The notes beneath the pieces were generated by a model that saw nothing but the letters and a program-made list of their open reading frames with translations, had not been told where the DNA came from and did not search any database. Below are positions 33,125-41,125 of a stretch of DNA of 64,000 bases, piece after piece. The stretch's first letter is position 1. Every line of letters starts with the position of its first letter. The translations under genes were made by a program, and so were the position numbers. The stretch lies in NCBI GenBank assembly GCA_017545045.1, contig JAFYDA010000051.1, positions 1 through 64,000 on the forward strand, read 5' to 3'. The DNA is from Prevotella sp. (lineage in GTDB: Bacteria; Bacteroidota; Bacteroidia; Bacteroidales; Bacteroidaceae).

Positions 33125-34074
33125 TGTTCAAACAAAGAATCTACAAATTCACGCTTATTAAACAACTGCAAATCATCCATTTTCTCGCCAAGACCGATAT
33201 ACTTGACAGGCACCTTCAACTGGTCACTGATACCAATAACCACGCCACCTTTGGCTGTGCCGTCCAGTTTGGTAATAGCCAGACTGGTGATTTGTGTCAC
33301 CGCGGAGAACTGCCTGGCCTGTTCAAAAGCATTCTGCCCCGTAGAGCCGTCCAATACGAGCATCACCTCGTCAGGAGCTTCAGGCAACACTTTCTTCATC
33401 ACCTCCTTAATTTTCTTCAGCTCATTCATCAATCCCACCTTATTGTGCAGACGGCCTGCTGTATCTATCAACACAACGTCAGCACCGTTAGCTTTAGCGC
33501 TTTGCAAGGTGTCGAAAGCCACAGAAGCAGGATCGGAGCCCATCTGCTGCTTTACAACAGTCACTCCCACGCGCTCGCCCCAAATACAGAGTTGCTCCAC
33601 AGCCGCTGCCCTGAAAGTATCAGCTGCACCTAAAAACACTTTCTTGCCAGCCTGTTTGAATTTCCATGCCAGCTTCCCTATGGTGGTGGTCTTACCTACA
33701 CCGTTCACGCCAACGACCAAAATGACATAAGGCGTATGATCTGTCGGCAAGTCCCAGTTATCGCTATCCTCAGAGTTGTTTTCTGCAAGAAGGAGCGATA
33801 TTTCATCTCGAAGAATTGAATTCAATTCGCTCGTACTTACATATTTATCACGAGCGACACGTTCCTCTATACGTTTGATAATCTTCAACGTAGTCTCAAC
33901 GCCCACATCACTTGTGATAAGTACCTCCTCCAAATTGTCTAACACATCGTCATCAACCTTCGACTTACCAGCCACAGCACGTGCCAGTTTGTCAAATACA
34001 GACGTCTTTGTCTTTTCAAGTCCCTTGTCAAGCGTCTCTTTATTTTTTTTTCCAAAAAAACCAAAAATCCCCAT
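33121..34074 (-). CDS. ftsY: Signal recognition particle receptor FtsY
   Basis: A 317-residue SRP GTPase. The N domain (DDDVLDNLEEVLITSDVGVETT) is followed by the G domain: P-loop VVGVNGVGKTTTIGKLA, GAADTFRAAAVEQL, DTAGRLHNK, TKLDGTAKGG and GLGEKMDDLQLF. It docks SRP-ribosome complexes at the inner membrane. The long acidic A region of E. coli FtsY is absent; instead the protein begins MGIFGFFGKK, a short amphipathic membrane-targeting helix. The frame is open to 34167, but this start, 22 bases after a TACCTTTG motif, is clearly right. Confidence 0.93.
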   Translation of the reverse strand: MGIFGFFGKKNKETLDKGLEKTKTSVFDKLARAVAGKSKVDDDVLDNLEEVLITSDVGVETTLKIIKRIEERVARDKYVSTSELNSILRDEISLLLAENNSEDSDNWDLPTDHTPYVILVVGVNGVGKTTTIGKLAWKFKQAGKKVFLGAADTFRAAAVEQLCIWGERVGVTVVKQQMGSDPASVAFDTLQSAKANGADVVLIDTAGRLHNKVGLMNELKKIKEVMKKVLPEAPDEVMLVLDGSTGQNAFEQARQFSAVTQITSLAITKLDGTAKGGVVIGISDQLKVPVKYIGLGEKMDDLQLFNKREFVDSLFEH

Positions 34075-34096
34075 ACATCTAACATTAATTAAACTG

Positions 34097-34104
34097 CAAA
34101 GGTA
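34097..34104 (-). promoter_or_regulatory. Bacteroidota -7 promoter motif for the ftsY-queA run
   Basis: Minus-strand TACCTTTG lies 22 bases before the ftsY ATG. It is the only such motif I noticed upstream of the 12 following co-directional genes. Confidence 0.65.
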
Positions 34105-34242
34105 ATGCAAAAACATGAAATACCCAAAATGGCTTGATTTTTTTTCCTTAATTACATAAACTTTCACAGTTTTTTGTATGTCTTATATTTCTTTACTAGC
34201 GTAAATCACCCGAAAAAGCTTTGCCACATCAGAATTATTTTG

Positions 34243-34250
34243 TAATTTTG
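34243..34250 (+). promoter_or_regulatory. Bacteroidota -7 promoter motif for purD
   Basis: TAATTTTG lies 27 bases before the purD ATG. The about 140 bases between this and the ftsY promoter are AT-rich with no riboswitch-like structure recognised. Confidence 0.6.
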
Positions 34251-34277
34251 CAGGCAAAATAAAAAAACATATAGTTT

Positions 34278-35546
34278 ATGAAAATATTATTGTTAGGCAG
34301 TGGTGGCCGTGAGCACGCCTTGGCATGGAAAATCGTCCAAAGCAAAAAATGTGATAAATTGTATATTGCTCCAGGCAATGCGGGTACATCCAACTGCGGA
34401 GAAAATGTAGCCATAAAGGTTGATGACTTCGAGGCCATTAAGAACTTTTGCGTTGAGAAGCAAATTAATATGGTTGTGGTCGGCCCAGAAGACCCCTTGG
34501 TAAAGGGTATTTACGACAACATGAAGGCAGACATTCGCACACAGACGATTCCCGTTATTGGCCCATCAAAGGCAGGTGCCATACTTGAAGGTTCCAAAGA
34601 CTTTGCGAAAGCTTTCATGCATCGTCACAATATTCCCACAGCACGTTACGAGACTTTCGATGGTGAGCATATCGATGAGGGCATCGCCTTCCTTGAGAAG
34701 CTCCAGCCACCCTATGTTTTAAAGGCCGACGGCCTATGTGCTGGCAAAGGCGTGCTGATACTGCCTACGCTTGATGAAGCCAAGCGCGAACTCCGTGAGA
34801 TGCTTGGTGGCATGTTCGGTAACGCCAGCAGTCGCGTGGTCATAGAAGAATTCCTCAGTGGCATAGAATGCTCAGTTTTCGTTATAACGGACGGCATTCA
34901 TTATAAGATTCTGCCAGAAGCCAAAGACTACAAGCGCATCGGTGAGCATGACACTGGTTTGAATACTGGCGGCATGGGCAGTGTGTCACCTGTTCCCTTT
35001 GCCACTAAGGAGTGGATGCAGAAAGTTGAAGACCGTATCATACGCCCCACTGTCGAAGGCTTGAAAGCCGAAGGCATCGACTATAAAGGTTTCATCTTCT
35101 TCGGACTGATTAACGTTGGCGGCGACCCAATGGTTATCGAATACAACTGCCGCATGGGCGACCCAGAGACAGAAAGTGTCATGCTGCGCCTGAAATCCGA
35201 CATTGTCGATCTCTTTGAAGGTGTTGCCGATGGCAACCTCGACCAGCGTACAATAGAATTCGACGAGCGTGCCGCCGTCTGTGTCATGCTTGTCAGTGGA
35301 GGTTATCCGCAACAATATAAGAAAGGATATCCTATTACAGGTATAGATCAGGTAAAAGACAGCGTTGTGTTCCATGCCGGCACAACTTTAAAAGACCGCG
35401 AGGTTGTAACCAATGGCGGTCGTGTTATAGCCGTCTCTTCATACGGTAAGGACAAGTCCGAAGCTCTTCAGAAGTCATTTACAGAGGCACAGAAGATACA
35501 ATTCACCGACTGTTATTTCCGTCACGACATCGGAGCTGACCTGTAA
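34278..35546 (+). CDS. purD: Phosphoribosylamine-glycine ligase
   Basis: A 422-residue ATP-grasp enzyme making glycinamide ribonucleotide in purine synthesis. Seen: [15 protein letters not shown] at the N-terminus, [31 protein letters not shown] in the ATP-grasp domain, [11 protein letters not shown], and [18 protein letters not shown]. Length is normal for GARS. The ATG at 34278 gives the canonical start. The next gene follows after 15 bases and may be on the same transcript. Confidence 0.96.
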   Translation: MKILLLGSGGREHALAWKIVQSKKCDKLYIAPGNAGTSNCGENVAIKVDDFEAIKNFCVEKQINMVVVGPEDPLVKGIYDNMKADIRTQTIPVIGPSKAGAILEGSKDFAKAFMHRHNIPTARYETFDGEHIDEGIAFLEKLQPPYVLKADGLCAGKGVLILPTLDEAKRELREMLGGMFGNASSRVVIEEFLSGIECSVFVITDGIHYKILPEAKDYKRIGEHDTGLNTGGMGSVSPVPFATKEWMQKVEDRIIRPTVEGLKAEGIDYKGFIFFGLINVGGDPMVIEYNCRMGDPETESVMLRLKSDIVDLFEGVADGNLDQRTIEFDERAAVCVMLVSGGYPQQYKKGYPITGIDQVKDSVVFHAGTTLKDREVVTNGGRVIAVSSYGKDKSEALQKSFTEAQKIQFTDCYFRHDIGADL

Positions 35547-35561
35547 GAAGACGGGGACTGA

Positions 35562-36533
35562 ATGATAAAACGAACACAAAACAAAGTGGCAGAGAGCCGC
35601 TTCACATTACCTGCGACAGCGGCATATGCCATTGCCGTGTGGTTGCTCAGTGGCCAGCTGATTCCTATCGTTCCCTTTACATCTAATCAGATTATCCAAG
35701 GTGCGTGGATACAACTGATATGCTTCATTGTCTCTACCTACCTCATGGTGGAACTAAACAACAGCAATGCTCTCATCCGCATTTACAGCCGCATGGTATC
35801 ATGTTCCTTCATTATGCTCTTGTGTGCTGGCTGTTTCATGTTTGGCTCCCTTTCCGGTGCCATTGTTCAGCTTTGTTTAGTAGCATCCTGTCTCATGCTG
35901 TTCCACTGTTATCAGGACCGCCATTCCGTGGGATGGACATTCTATGCATTTCTCTTCGTGGGGCTATCCAGTCTGCTCTTCATCCAGATTCTATTCTACG
36001 TTCCTTTCCTCTGGATAATGATGTTCTTCCAGATGACAGCTCTCTCCTGGCGTACGTTTTACGCCTCGATTTTAGGACTATTTACCCCCTATTGGTTCAT
36101 CGCCCCTTATTTTGTTTTTCATGCTGACACGTCAACGCCTGTGTCTCATTTATCTGAACTTATTTCTTTTTCCACTCCTTTCGACTACAGCCAAATAACA
36201 TTCAACCAAATGCTGCTTTTCATCTTCGTTGTATTACTGGGTGTCACCGGAATTGTGCATTACCTGCGCAACCAATCAGCAGACAGCATTCGTATCCGCA
36301 TGCTTTATGGATGCTTTATCTATCTTTTTATATTCACTGTGATCTTCCTCATATTGCAGCCTCAGCACTTCGACATTCTGATACGCATACTTATCATCAA
36401 CACATCGCCGTTGATAGCCCATTTCATTTCACTCACCCACACTCGCATAACAAATGTTGCTTTCCTCATTATCAGCACTGTGGCTGTTTTGATGACCCTT
36501 TTTAACCTATGGATGCCATCATTCAGTTTCTGA
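35562..36533 (+). CDS. Conserved polytopic membrane protein, function unknown
   Basis: A 323-residue protein with about eight or nine hydrophobic segments spread over the whole length (for example AYAIAVWLLSGQLIPIV, IMLLCAGCFMFGSL, MLLFIFVVLLGVTGIV, FIYLFIFTVIFLIL). A short basic N-terminus (KRTQNK) precedes the first TM. I do not recognise a catalytic motif. Its last 25 bases overlap the start of the VTT-domain gene, so the pair is probably translated together. Similar proteins of unknown role are common in this phylum next to purine or envelope genes; no function is claimed. Confidence 0.7.
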   Translation: MIKRTQNKVAESRFTLPATAAYAIAVWLLSGQLIPIVPFTSNQIIQGAWIQLICFIVSTYLMVELNNSNALIRIYSRMVSCSFIMLLCAGCFMFGSLSGAIVQLCLVASCLMLFHCYQDRHSVGWTFYAFLFVGLSSLLFIQILFYVPFLWIMMFFQMTALSWRTFYASILGLFTPYWFIAPYFVFHADTSTPVSHLSELISFSTPFDYSQITFNQMLLFIFVVLLGVTGIVHYLRNQSADSIRIRMLYGCFIYLFIFTVIFLILQPQHFDILIRILIINTSPLIAHFISLTHTRITNVAFLIISTVAVLMTLFNLWMPSFSF

Positions 36534-36961
36534 CCGGCTATGGCTATGTAGGCATGCTACTGGCAGCTTTCTTGGCTGGAAGTTTCTTTCCTTTCAGCAG
36601 TGAGGCCGTCATGGCAGGACTAATGGCTACAGGCTTGGAGCCTTGGAAGTTAGCCTTTTACGGAACCATTGGCAATGTACTGGGATCCGTCCTCAACTAC
36701 TGCGTAGGGCACATGGGTAAAACAGAATGGTTCGAGAAATACCTCCATGTCAAGCCCAAGGACTTGGAACGTGCGAAACGTTTCATGAACGGAAGGGGCG
36801 CCTGGATGGGATTCTTCGCATTCATTCCCCTGCTGGGATCGGCCATTACAATTCTTTTAGGACTGATGCGAGCCAACATTGTCATCACCTTCATTGCCAT
36901 CACCCTTGGCAAGATTTTCCGCTATATCATCCTTATCTATGGTGTCGGACTGTTTCTTTGA
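36509..36961 (+). CDS. YqaA/DedA-type VTT-domain membrane protein
   Basis: A 150-residue membrane protein of the small YqaA branch of the DedA/VTT family: GMLLAAFLAGSFFPFSSEAV near the N-terminus, GNVLGSVLNYCVGHMG, and WMGFFAFIPLLGSAITILLG with a re-entrant helix-like Pro and Gly pattern. Such proteins have been linked to lipid or undecaprenyl-phosphate recycling and membrane homeostasis, but members of this short branch are poorly studied. The ATG overlaps the preceding gene by 25 bases. It is followed by a 118-base gap holding a repeat and a promoter. Confidence 0.85.
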   Translation: MDAIIQFLTGYGYVGMLLAAFLAGSFFPFSSEAVMAGLMATGLEPWKLAFYGTIGNVLGSVLNYCVGHMGKTEWFEKYLHVKPKDLERAKRFMNGRGAWMGFFAFIPLLGSAITILLGLMRANIVITFIAITLGKIFRYIILIYGVGLFL

Positions 36962-36990
36962 ACGTTAAATAATGTAGAGCGGCAGCAAAT

Positions 36991-37018
36991 TCTTCACTCT
37001 TCACTCTTCACTCTTCAC
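36991..37018. repeat. Four tandem copies of TCTTCAC
   Basis: Perfect 4 x 7-base tandem array directly upstream of the promoter of the DUF2723 gene. The same unit forms both arms of the hairpin at 44103-44134. Confidence 0.85.
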
Positions 37019-37027
37019 TTTTTTTGC

Positions 37028-37035
37028 TACCTTTG
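37028..37035 (+). promoter_or_regulatory. Bacteroidota -7 promoter motif for the DUF2723 gene
   Basis: TACCTTTG lies 44 bases before the ATG at 37080 and 9 bases after the TCTTCAC array, so copy-number change in the array would alter the spacing in the -33 region. Confidence 0.6.
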
Positions 37036-37079
37036 CACCTTGAATTCGAATTTTAACGTTAAAAAGACACATAATTAGA

Positions 37080-40000
37080 ATGAAACAATTCAGAATCGTG
37101 GACAATGTCTGCGGATGGTTTGCCTTTTTAGTGGCAGCCATCGTCTATTGCTCCACTATTGAACCGACAGCATCCTTCTGGGACTGTCCGGAGTTTATCA
37201 CCACTGGTTATCGTTTGGAAGTCGGACACCCGCCTGGGGCACCTTTCTTCATGCTCACAGCCAATCTTTTCTCTCAGTTTGCCAGCGACGCGTCACAGGT
37301 GTCCTATATGGTCAACATCATGAGTGCCTTACTCTCGGCCACATGTATCCTGTTCCTTTTCTGGAGCATCACACACCTGACACGACGCCTGCTTATAAGT
37401 GATGAGATAAAAGTAAATTGCGAAAGAAATGCTACCGCCATACCTTTGGCGAAACTCATCTCCATCGAGGCTGCCGGCATGGTGGGTGCTCTGATCTACA
37501 CGTTCAGCGACACTTTCTGGTTCTCGGCCGTCGAGGGTGAGGTATATGCTTATTCTTCTGCCTTCACAGCCGTGGTATTCTGGCTCATCCTGAAATGGGA
37601 GGACCATGCCGAGGAGCCCCATTCAGACCGATGGCTGGTGCTCATCATGTATATGACGGGACTTTCCATCGGTGTCCACTTGCTGAACCTACTCTGCCTG
37701 CCAGCCATCGTGCTCGTATGGTATTACAAGCGTTTCCCCAATGCCAACGCCAAAGGCTCGCTCATTGCCCTGTTGGTATCCTTCGCTCTCGTTGCAGTGG
37801 TTCTCTATGGTGTTGTGCCCGGCATTATCACCGTTGGCGGATGGTTTGAGTTATTCTTTGTCAACACGCTCGGTATGCCGTTCAACACGGGTCTCTACAT
37901 TTATATATTGTGTCTTGCAGCATCTGTCATCTGGGCTATCTATGAGACCCAGAATGCCACCGATGCCAATTGGAAGCGCCAGAACATTGCGTTCATGCTG
38001 GGCTTCGGCCTTTTAGGAATTCCTTTCTACGGTTACGGCTGGTCAGCTTTCTTCATTGGTGTCGTCGTACTGGCAGTTCTGTGGTTTGTCCTCAATAGGC
38101 GCTACCTGCCTTCAGGAGCCAGCAAGAAAGTTGCTTTTGTCAGTGCACGGATGAAGAACACGGCCTTGCTTTGCATGCTTATGCTCATGATTGGCTATTC
38201 CACGTATGCAGTCATTGTCATTCGCTCTGACGCCAACCCGCCCATGGACCAAAACTCTCCTGAGGACATCTTTACCTTAGGCGACTACTTAGGACGCGAC
38301 CAGTACGGACAGCGCCCCTTGTTCTACGGTCAAGCTTACACCTCGCAGGTACTATTCGAGCCCAACGGACAGTATTGTCGCCCTGTCATGTCAACCGGCA
38401 AACCCGTTTGGCAGCGCAGAGAGAAAGCTTCAAAGGACGAGAAAGACTCTTACTTCATCGTACGCACCAAGGACGAGTACAAATACATGCCGAACATGCT
38501 ATTCCCACGTATGTATGATGCTGGCCACGCCCAGGACTATGAGTCTTGGATGGGCAATATCGACGGCTCTGAGCATCTTGTCGACCGTTGTGGTGAGACA
38601 GTTACGGTCAAGATGCCTTCACAGTTCGAGAACCTACGTTTCTTCCTCAGCTATCAGTGTAACTGGATGTACTGGCGCTACTTCATGTGGAACTTCGCAG
38701 GCCGTCAGAACGACATTCAGGGTCACGGCGAGCTGGAGCACGGCAACTGGATAACCGGCATACCATTCATTGACAATGCGCGCCTTGGCAACCAGTCGCT
38801 GTTACCCGACGAGCTAAAGGAGAACAAAGGTCACAACGTGTTCTACTGTCTGCCCTTGCTGCTCGGACTCATCGGTCTTTTCTGGCAGTCCCTCTATAAG
38901 GGTCAGAAGGGCATCCAGCAATTCTGGGTTGTCTTCTTCCTCTTCTTCATGACTGGACTGGCCATCGTCTTCTATCTGAACCAGACACCTGTCCAGCCAC
39001 GTGAACGCGACTATGCCTACGCAGGTTCCTTCTACGCTTTCGCCATCTGGTGTGGCATGGGCGTGGCAGCCATCTACGACCTCATTGCCAGGAAACTAAA
39101 GAAGGACAACATTGCGTTGGCCGCTGCCATAGGCATAGCCGGCCTGCTTGTTCCCATCCAGATGGCCTCGCAGACGTGGGACGATCACGACCGTTCCGGA
39201 CGTTACACCTGCCGCGACTTCGGTCAGAACTACCTTATGTCGCTTCAGGAAAAGGGCAATCCCATCATCTTCACCAACGGCGACAACGACACCTTCCCTC
39301 TGTGGTACAACCAAGACACCGAAGGGTTCCGCACCGATGCCCGCGTCTGCAACTTAAGCTATCTGCAGACCGACTGGTATATCGACCAGATGCGTCGTCC
39401 GGCCTGGGATTCTCCTTCCGTACCTATCTCTTGGGAGCGTATCGAATACTGCGCTGGCACGAATGAAGCCGTTCAAATCGAGCCTTCACTCAAGCAGCAA
39501 GTGCTTCAGCTCTATAAGGAGCAGCCTGAGGAAGCCAAGAAGATGTGGGGCGAGGATCCTTTTGAGCTGAAGAACGTCCTCAAGAACTGGGTGCGCTCCA
39601 CCAGCAAGGACTTCCACGTCATTCCCACCGACACCCTCTACATGACCATTGACAAGGAGGCAGTGCGCCGCAGCGGCATGCTCATCCAGGGCGACTCCAT
39701 CCCCGACCGTATGGTCATCTCACTCAAAGGCAGGGGTGCCCTCTATAAGGGTGACCTCATGATGCTCGAGATGATTGACCAATGCAATTGGGAGCGTCCT
39801 ATCTATGTCGCCACAACCGTCGGCAGCGAGAACTATATGAACCTCGGCGACAACTTCATCCTCGAGGGACTGGCCAACCGCATCACGCCTTTCACGACCA
39901 CCAAGGAGTCTGGCCTGAAGAACTACGACACAGAGAAGATGTACCAGAACGTCACCCGTCACTTCAAGTTCGGAGGAGCCAAGACACCAGGCATCTATCT

Positions 40001-40451
40001 CGACGAGACGGTCATGCGTATGTGCTATACGCACCGCCGACTGCTGTCACAGTTAGCCAATGCTCTCGCCAACGAGCATCAGGACAAGAAGGCAGCCGAG
40101 ATTCTGGAACTGTCGGAGCGCGAACTGCCGACCTATAACGTTCCTGTCGACTACGCCAGCGGTACACTCGACATGATACGAGCCTACAAGGCCATTGGAC
40201 AGAAGGACAAGGCCAAGGCTCTGCTCGCACAGCTTTGGACCAAGTCCAGCCAGTACATGCAATGGTATTGCTCGCTCAGTGCAGCTCGCTTCGCCTCTTG
40301 CCAGCGCGACTGCCAGATGCACCTCTATCTCTTGCAGATGATGGCTCAGGAGGCTGAAGGAATCGACAGCCAGACTGGCGATCGCTATATGAAGATGTTA
40401 GAAGACATCTTCCGCACCTTCCAGGGTAAAGGCGGCAATCTCGGAATATGA
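37080..40451 (+). CDS. DUF2723-family polytopic membrane protein (putative GT-C glycosyltransferase)
   Basis: A 1123-residue protein. The N-terminal half has about a dozen TMs and begins with the DUF2723 signature: STIEPTASFWDCPEFITTGY, VGHPPGAPFFMLTANLF and FWFSAVEGEVYAYS. The Asp/Glu in these first loops resemble catalytic acids of GT-C (PMT-like) enzymes. A second TM block includes LNQTPVQPRERDYAYAGSFY. The C-terminal third is soluble, with GDNDTFPLWY and helical repeats at the end. In Bacteroidota these proteins are thought to transfer sugars from polyprenyl phosphate to secreted proteins, which is inference here. The deacetylase gene overlaps its end by 4 bases. Confidence 0.85.
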   Translation: MKQFRIVDNVCGWFAFLVAAIVYCSTIEPTASFWDCPEFITTGYRLEVGHPPGAPFFMLTANLFSQFASDASQVSYMVNIMSALLSATCILFLFWSITHLTRRLLISDEIKVNCERNATAIPLAKLISIEAAGMVGALIYTFSDTFWFSAVEGEVYAYSSAFTAVVFWLILKWEDHAEEPHSDRWLVLIMYMTGLSIGVHLLNLLCLPAIVLVWYYKRFPNANAKGSLIALLVSFALVAVVLYGVVPGIITVGGWFELFFVNTLGMPFNTGLYIYILCLAASVIWAIYETQNATDANWKRQNIAFMLGFGLLGIPFYGYGWSAFFIGVVVLAVLWFVLNRRYLPSGASKKVAFVSARMKNTALLCMLMLMIGYSTYAVIVIRSDANPPMDQNSPEDIFTLGDYLGRDQYGQRPLFYGQAYTSQVLFEPNGQYCRPVMSTGKPVWQRREKASKDEKDSYFIVRTKDEYKYMPNMLFPRMYDAGHAQDYESWMGNIDGSEHLVDRCGETVTVKMPSQFENLRFFLSYQCNWMYWRYFMWNFAGRQNDIQGHGELEHGNWITGIPFIDNARLGNQSLLPDELKENKGHNVFYCLPLLLGLIGLFWQSLYKGQKGIQQFWVVFFLFFMTGLAIVFYLNQTPVQPRERDYAYAGSFYAFAIWCGMGVAAIYDLIARKLKKDNIALAAAIGIAGLLVPIQMASQTWDDHDRSGRYTCRDFGQNYLMSLQEKGNPIIFTNGDNDTFPLWYNQDTEGFRTDARVCNLSYLQTDWYIDQMRRPAWDSPSVPISWERIEYCAGTNEAVQIEPSLKQQVLQLYKEQPEEAKKMWGEDPFELKNVLKNWVRSTSKDFHVIPTDTLYMTIDKEAVRRSGMLIQGDSIPDRMVISLKGRGALYKGDLMMLEMIDQCNWERPIYVATTVGSENYMNLGDNFILEGLANRITPFTTTKESGLKNYDTEKMYQNVTRHFKFGGAKTPGIYLDETVMRMCYTHRRLLSQLANALANEHQDKKAAEILELSERELPTYNVPVDYASGTLDMIRAYKAIGQKDKAKALLAQLWTKSSQYMQWYCSLSAARFASCQRDCQMHLYLLQMMAQEAEGIDSQTGDRYMKMLEDIFRTFQGKGGNLGI

Positions 40452-41059
40452 TTATAGAGCAACCGGCAATCTACCTCCGTTGGCTCTATCCTAAAGCCTT
40501 ATGGAGAATGAACCATCGTGAAAAGTCTGTCTACCTGACTTTTGACGATGGTCCCATTCCCGAGGCGACTCCCGTCATTCTCGACATTCTCAAGCATTAC
40601 GGCATTCACGCCACCTTCTTCATGGTGGGCGACAATGTGCGTAAGCATCCCGAACTCTACAAGCGCATTCTCACAGAAGGCCATCAGGTGGGCAATCACA
40701 CCCACAACCACATCAGCGGTTTCCGCCACACCCTGCGCGAATACAGCTACAACGTTGAGAAGGCCAATGCCTACATCAACAGCCACCTATTCCGTCCGCC
40801 CCACGGATGGATGCGCCTGCCACAGTATGCACTCCTTTCGCGGAAGTTCAAAGTGGTGATGTGGGACGTTGTCACCCGCGACTATTCCAAATGGATGAAC
40901 GCTAATGACGTTGTCAACAACGTGAAGCGCTACACGCGCAATGGCAGCATCATCACCTTCCACGACTCTCTGAAATCTATCGACAAGCTACGCACGGCCT
41001 TGCCCCAGAGCATTGAGTGGCTCCGCGACCAAGGCTACGAATTTAAAGTTATCGGATAA
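40448..41059 (+). CDS. Polysaccharide deacetylase (NodB/CE4 fold)
   Basis: A 203-residue deacetylase with the NodB motifs: LTFDDGP (metal Asp), NHTHNH (metal His pair), FRPPHGWMRLP, and a C-terminal IITFHDSL. It has no signal peptide but a hydrophobic N-terminal stretch is absent too, so it is probably cytoplasmic or uses a non-classical route. Substrates in the family are N- or O-acetylated glycans, including peptidoglycan. The ATG overlaps the DUF2723 stop by 4 bases (ATGA), so the two are coupled, suggesting a shared glycan pathway. Its stop codon lies inside the first unit of a 14-base tandem repeat. Confidence 0.87.
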   Translation: MIIEQPAIYLRWLYPKALWRMNHREKSVYLTFDDGPIPEATPVILDILKHYGIHATFFMVGDNVRKHPELYKRILTEGHQVGNHTHNHISGFRHTLREYSYNVEKANAYINSHLFRPPHGWMRLPQYALLSRKFKVVMWDVVTRDYSKWMNANDVVNNVKRYTRNGSIITFHDSLKSIDKLRTALPQSIEWLRDQGYEFKVIG

Positions 41060-41096
41060 TTCTATTCAGATAATTCTATTCAGATAATTCTATTCA
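41055..41096. repeat. Three tandem copies of GATAATTCTATTCA
   Basis: A perfect 3 x 14-base array. The first copy contains the stop codon (TAA at 41057-41059) of the deacetylase, so the array is likely to have grown by slippage downstream of that gene. It ends 29 bases before the GH5 ATG. Confidence 0.88.
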
Positions 41097-41125
41097 ACAT
41101 CATTTTTTATACAAAGCCTAATGAC

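Noticed and set aside
33124..34167. Longer ftsY start at 34167
   Set aside because: It would read through its own promoter; MGIFGFFGKK is the normal start in this phylum.
34075..34277. A purine riboswitch or tRNA before purD
   Set aside because: The sequence is AT-rich with only promoter motifs; no purine aptamer core or cloverleaf could be found.
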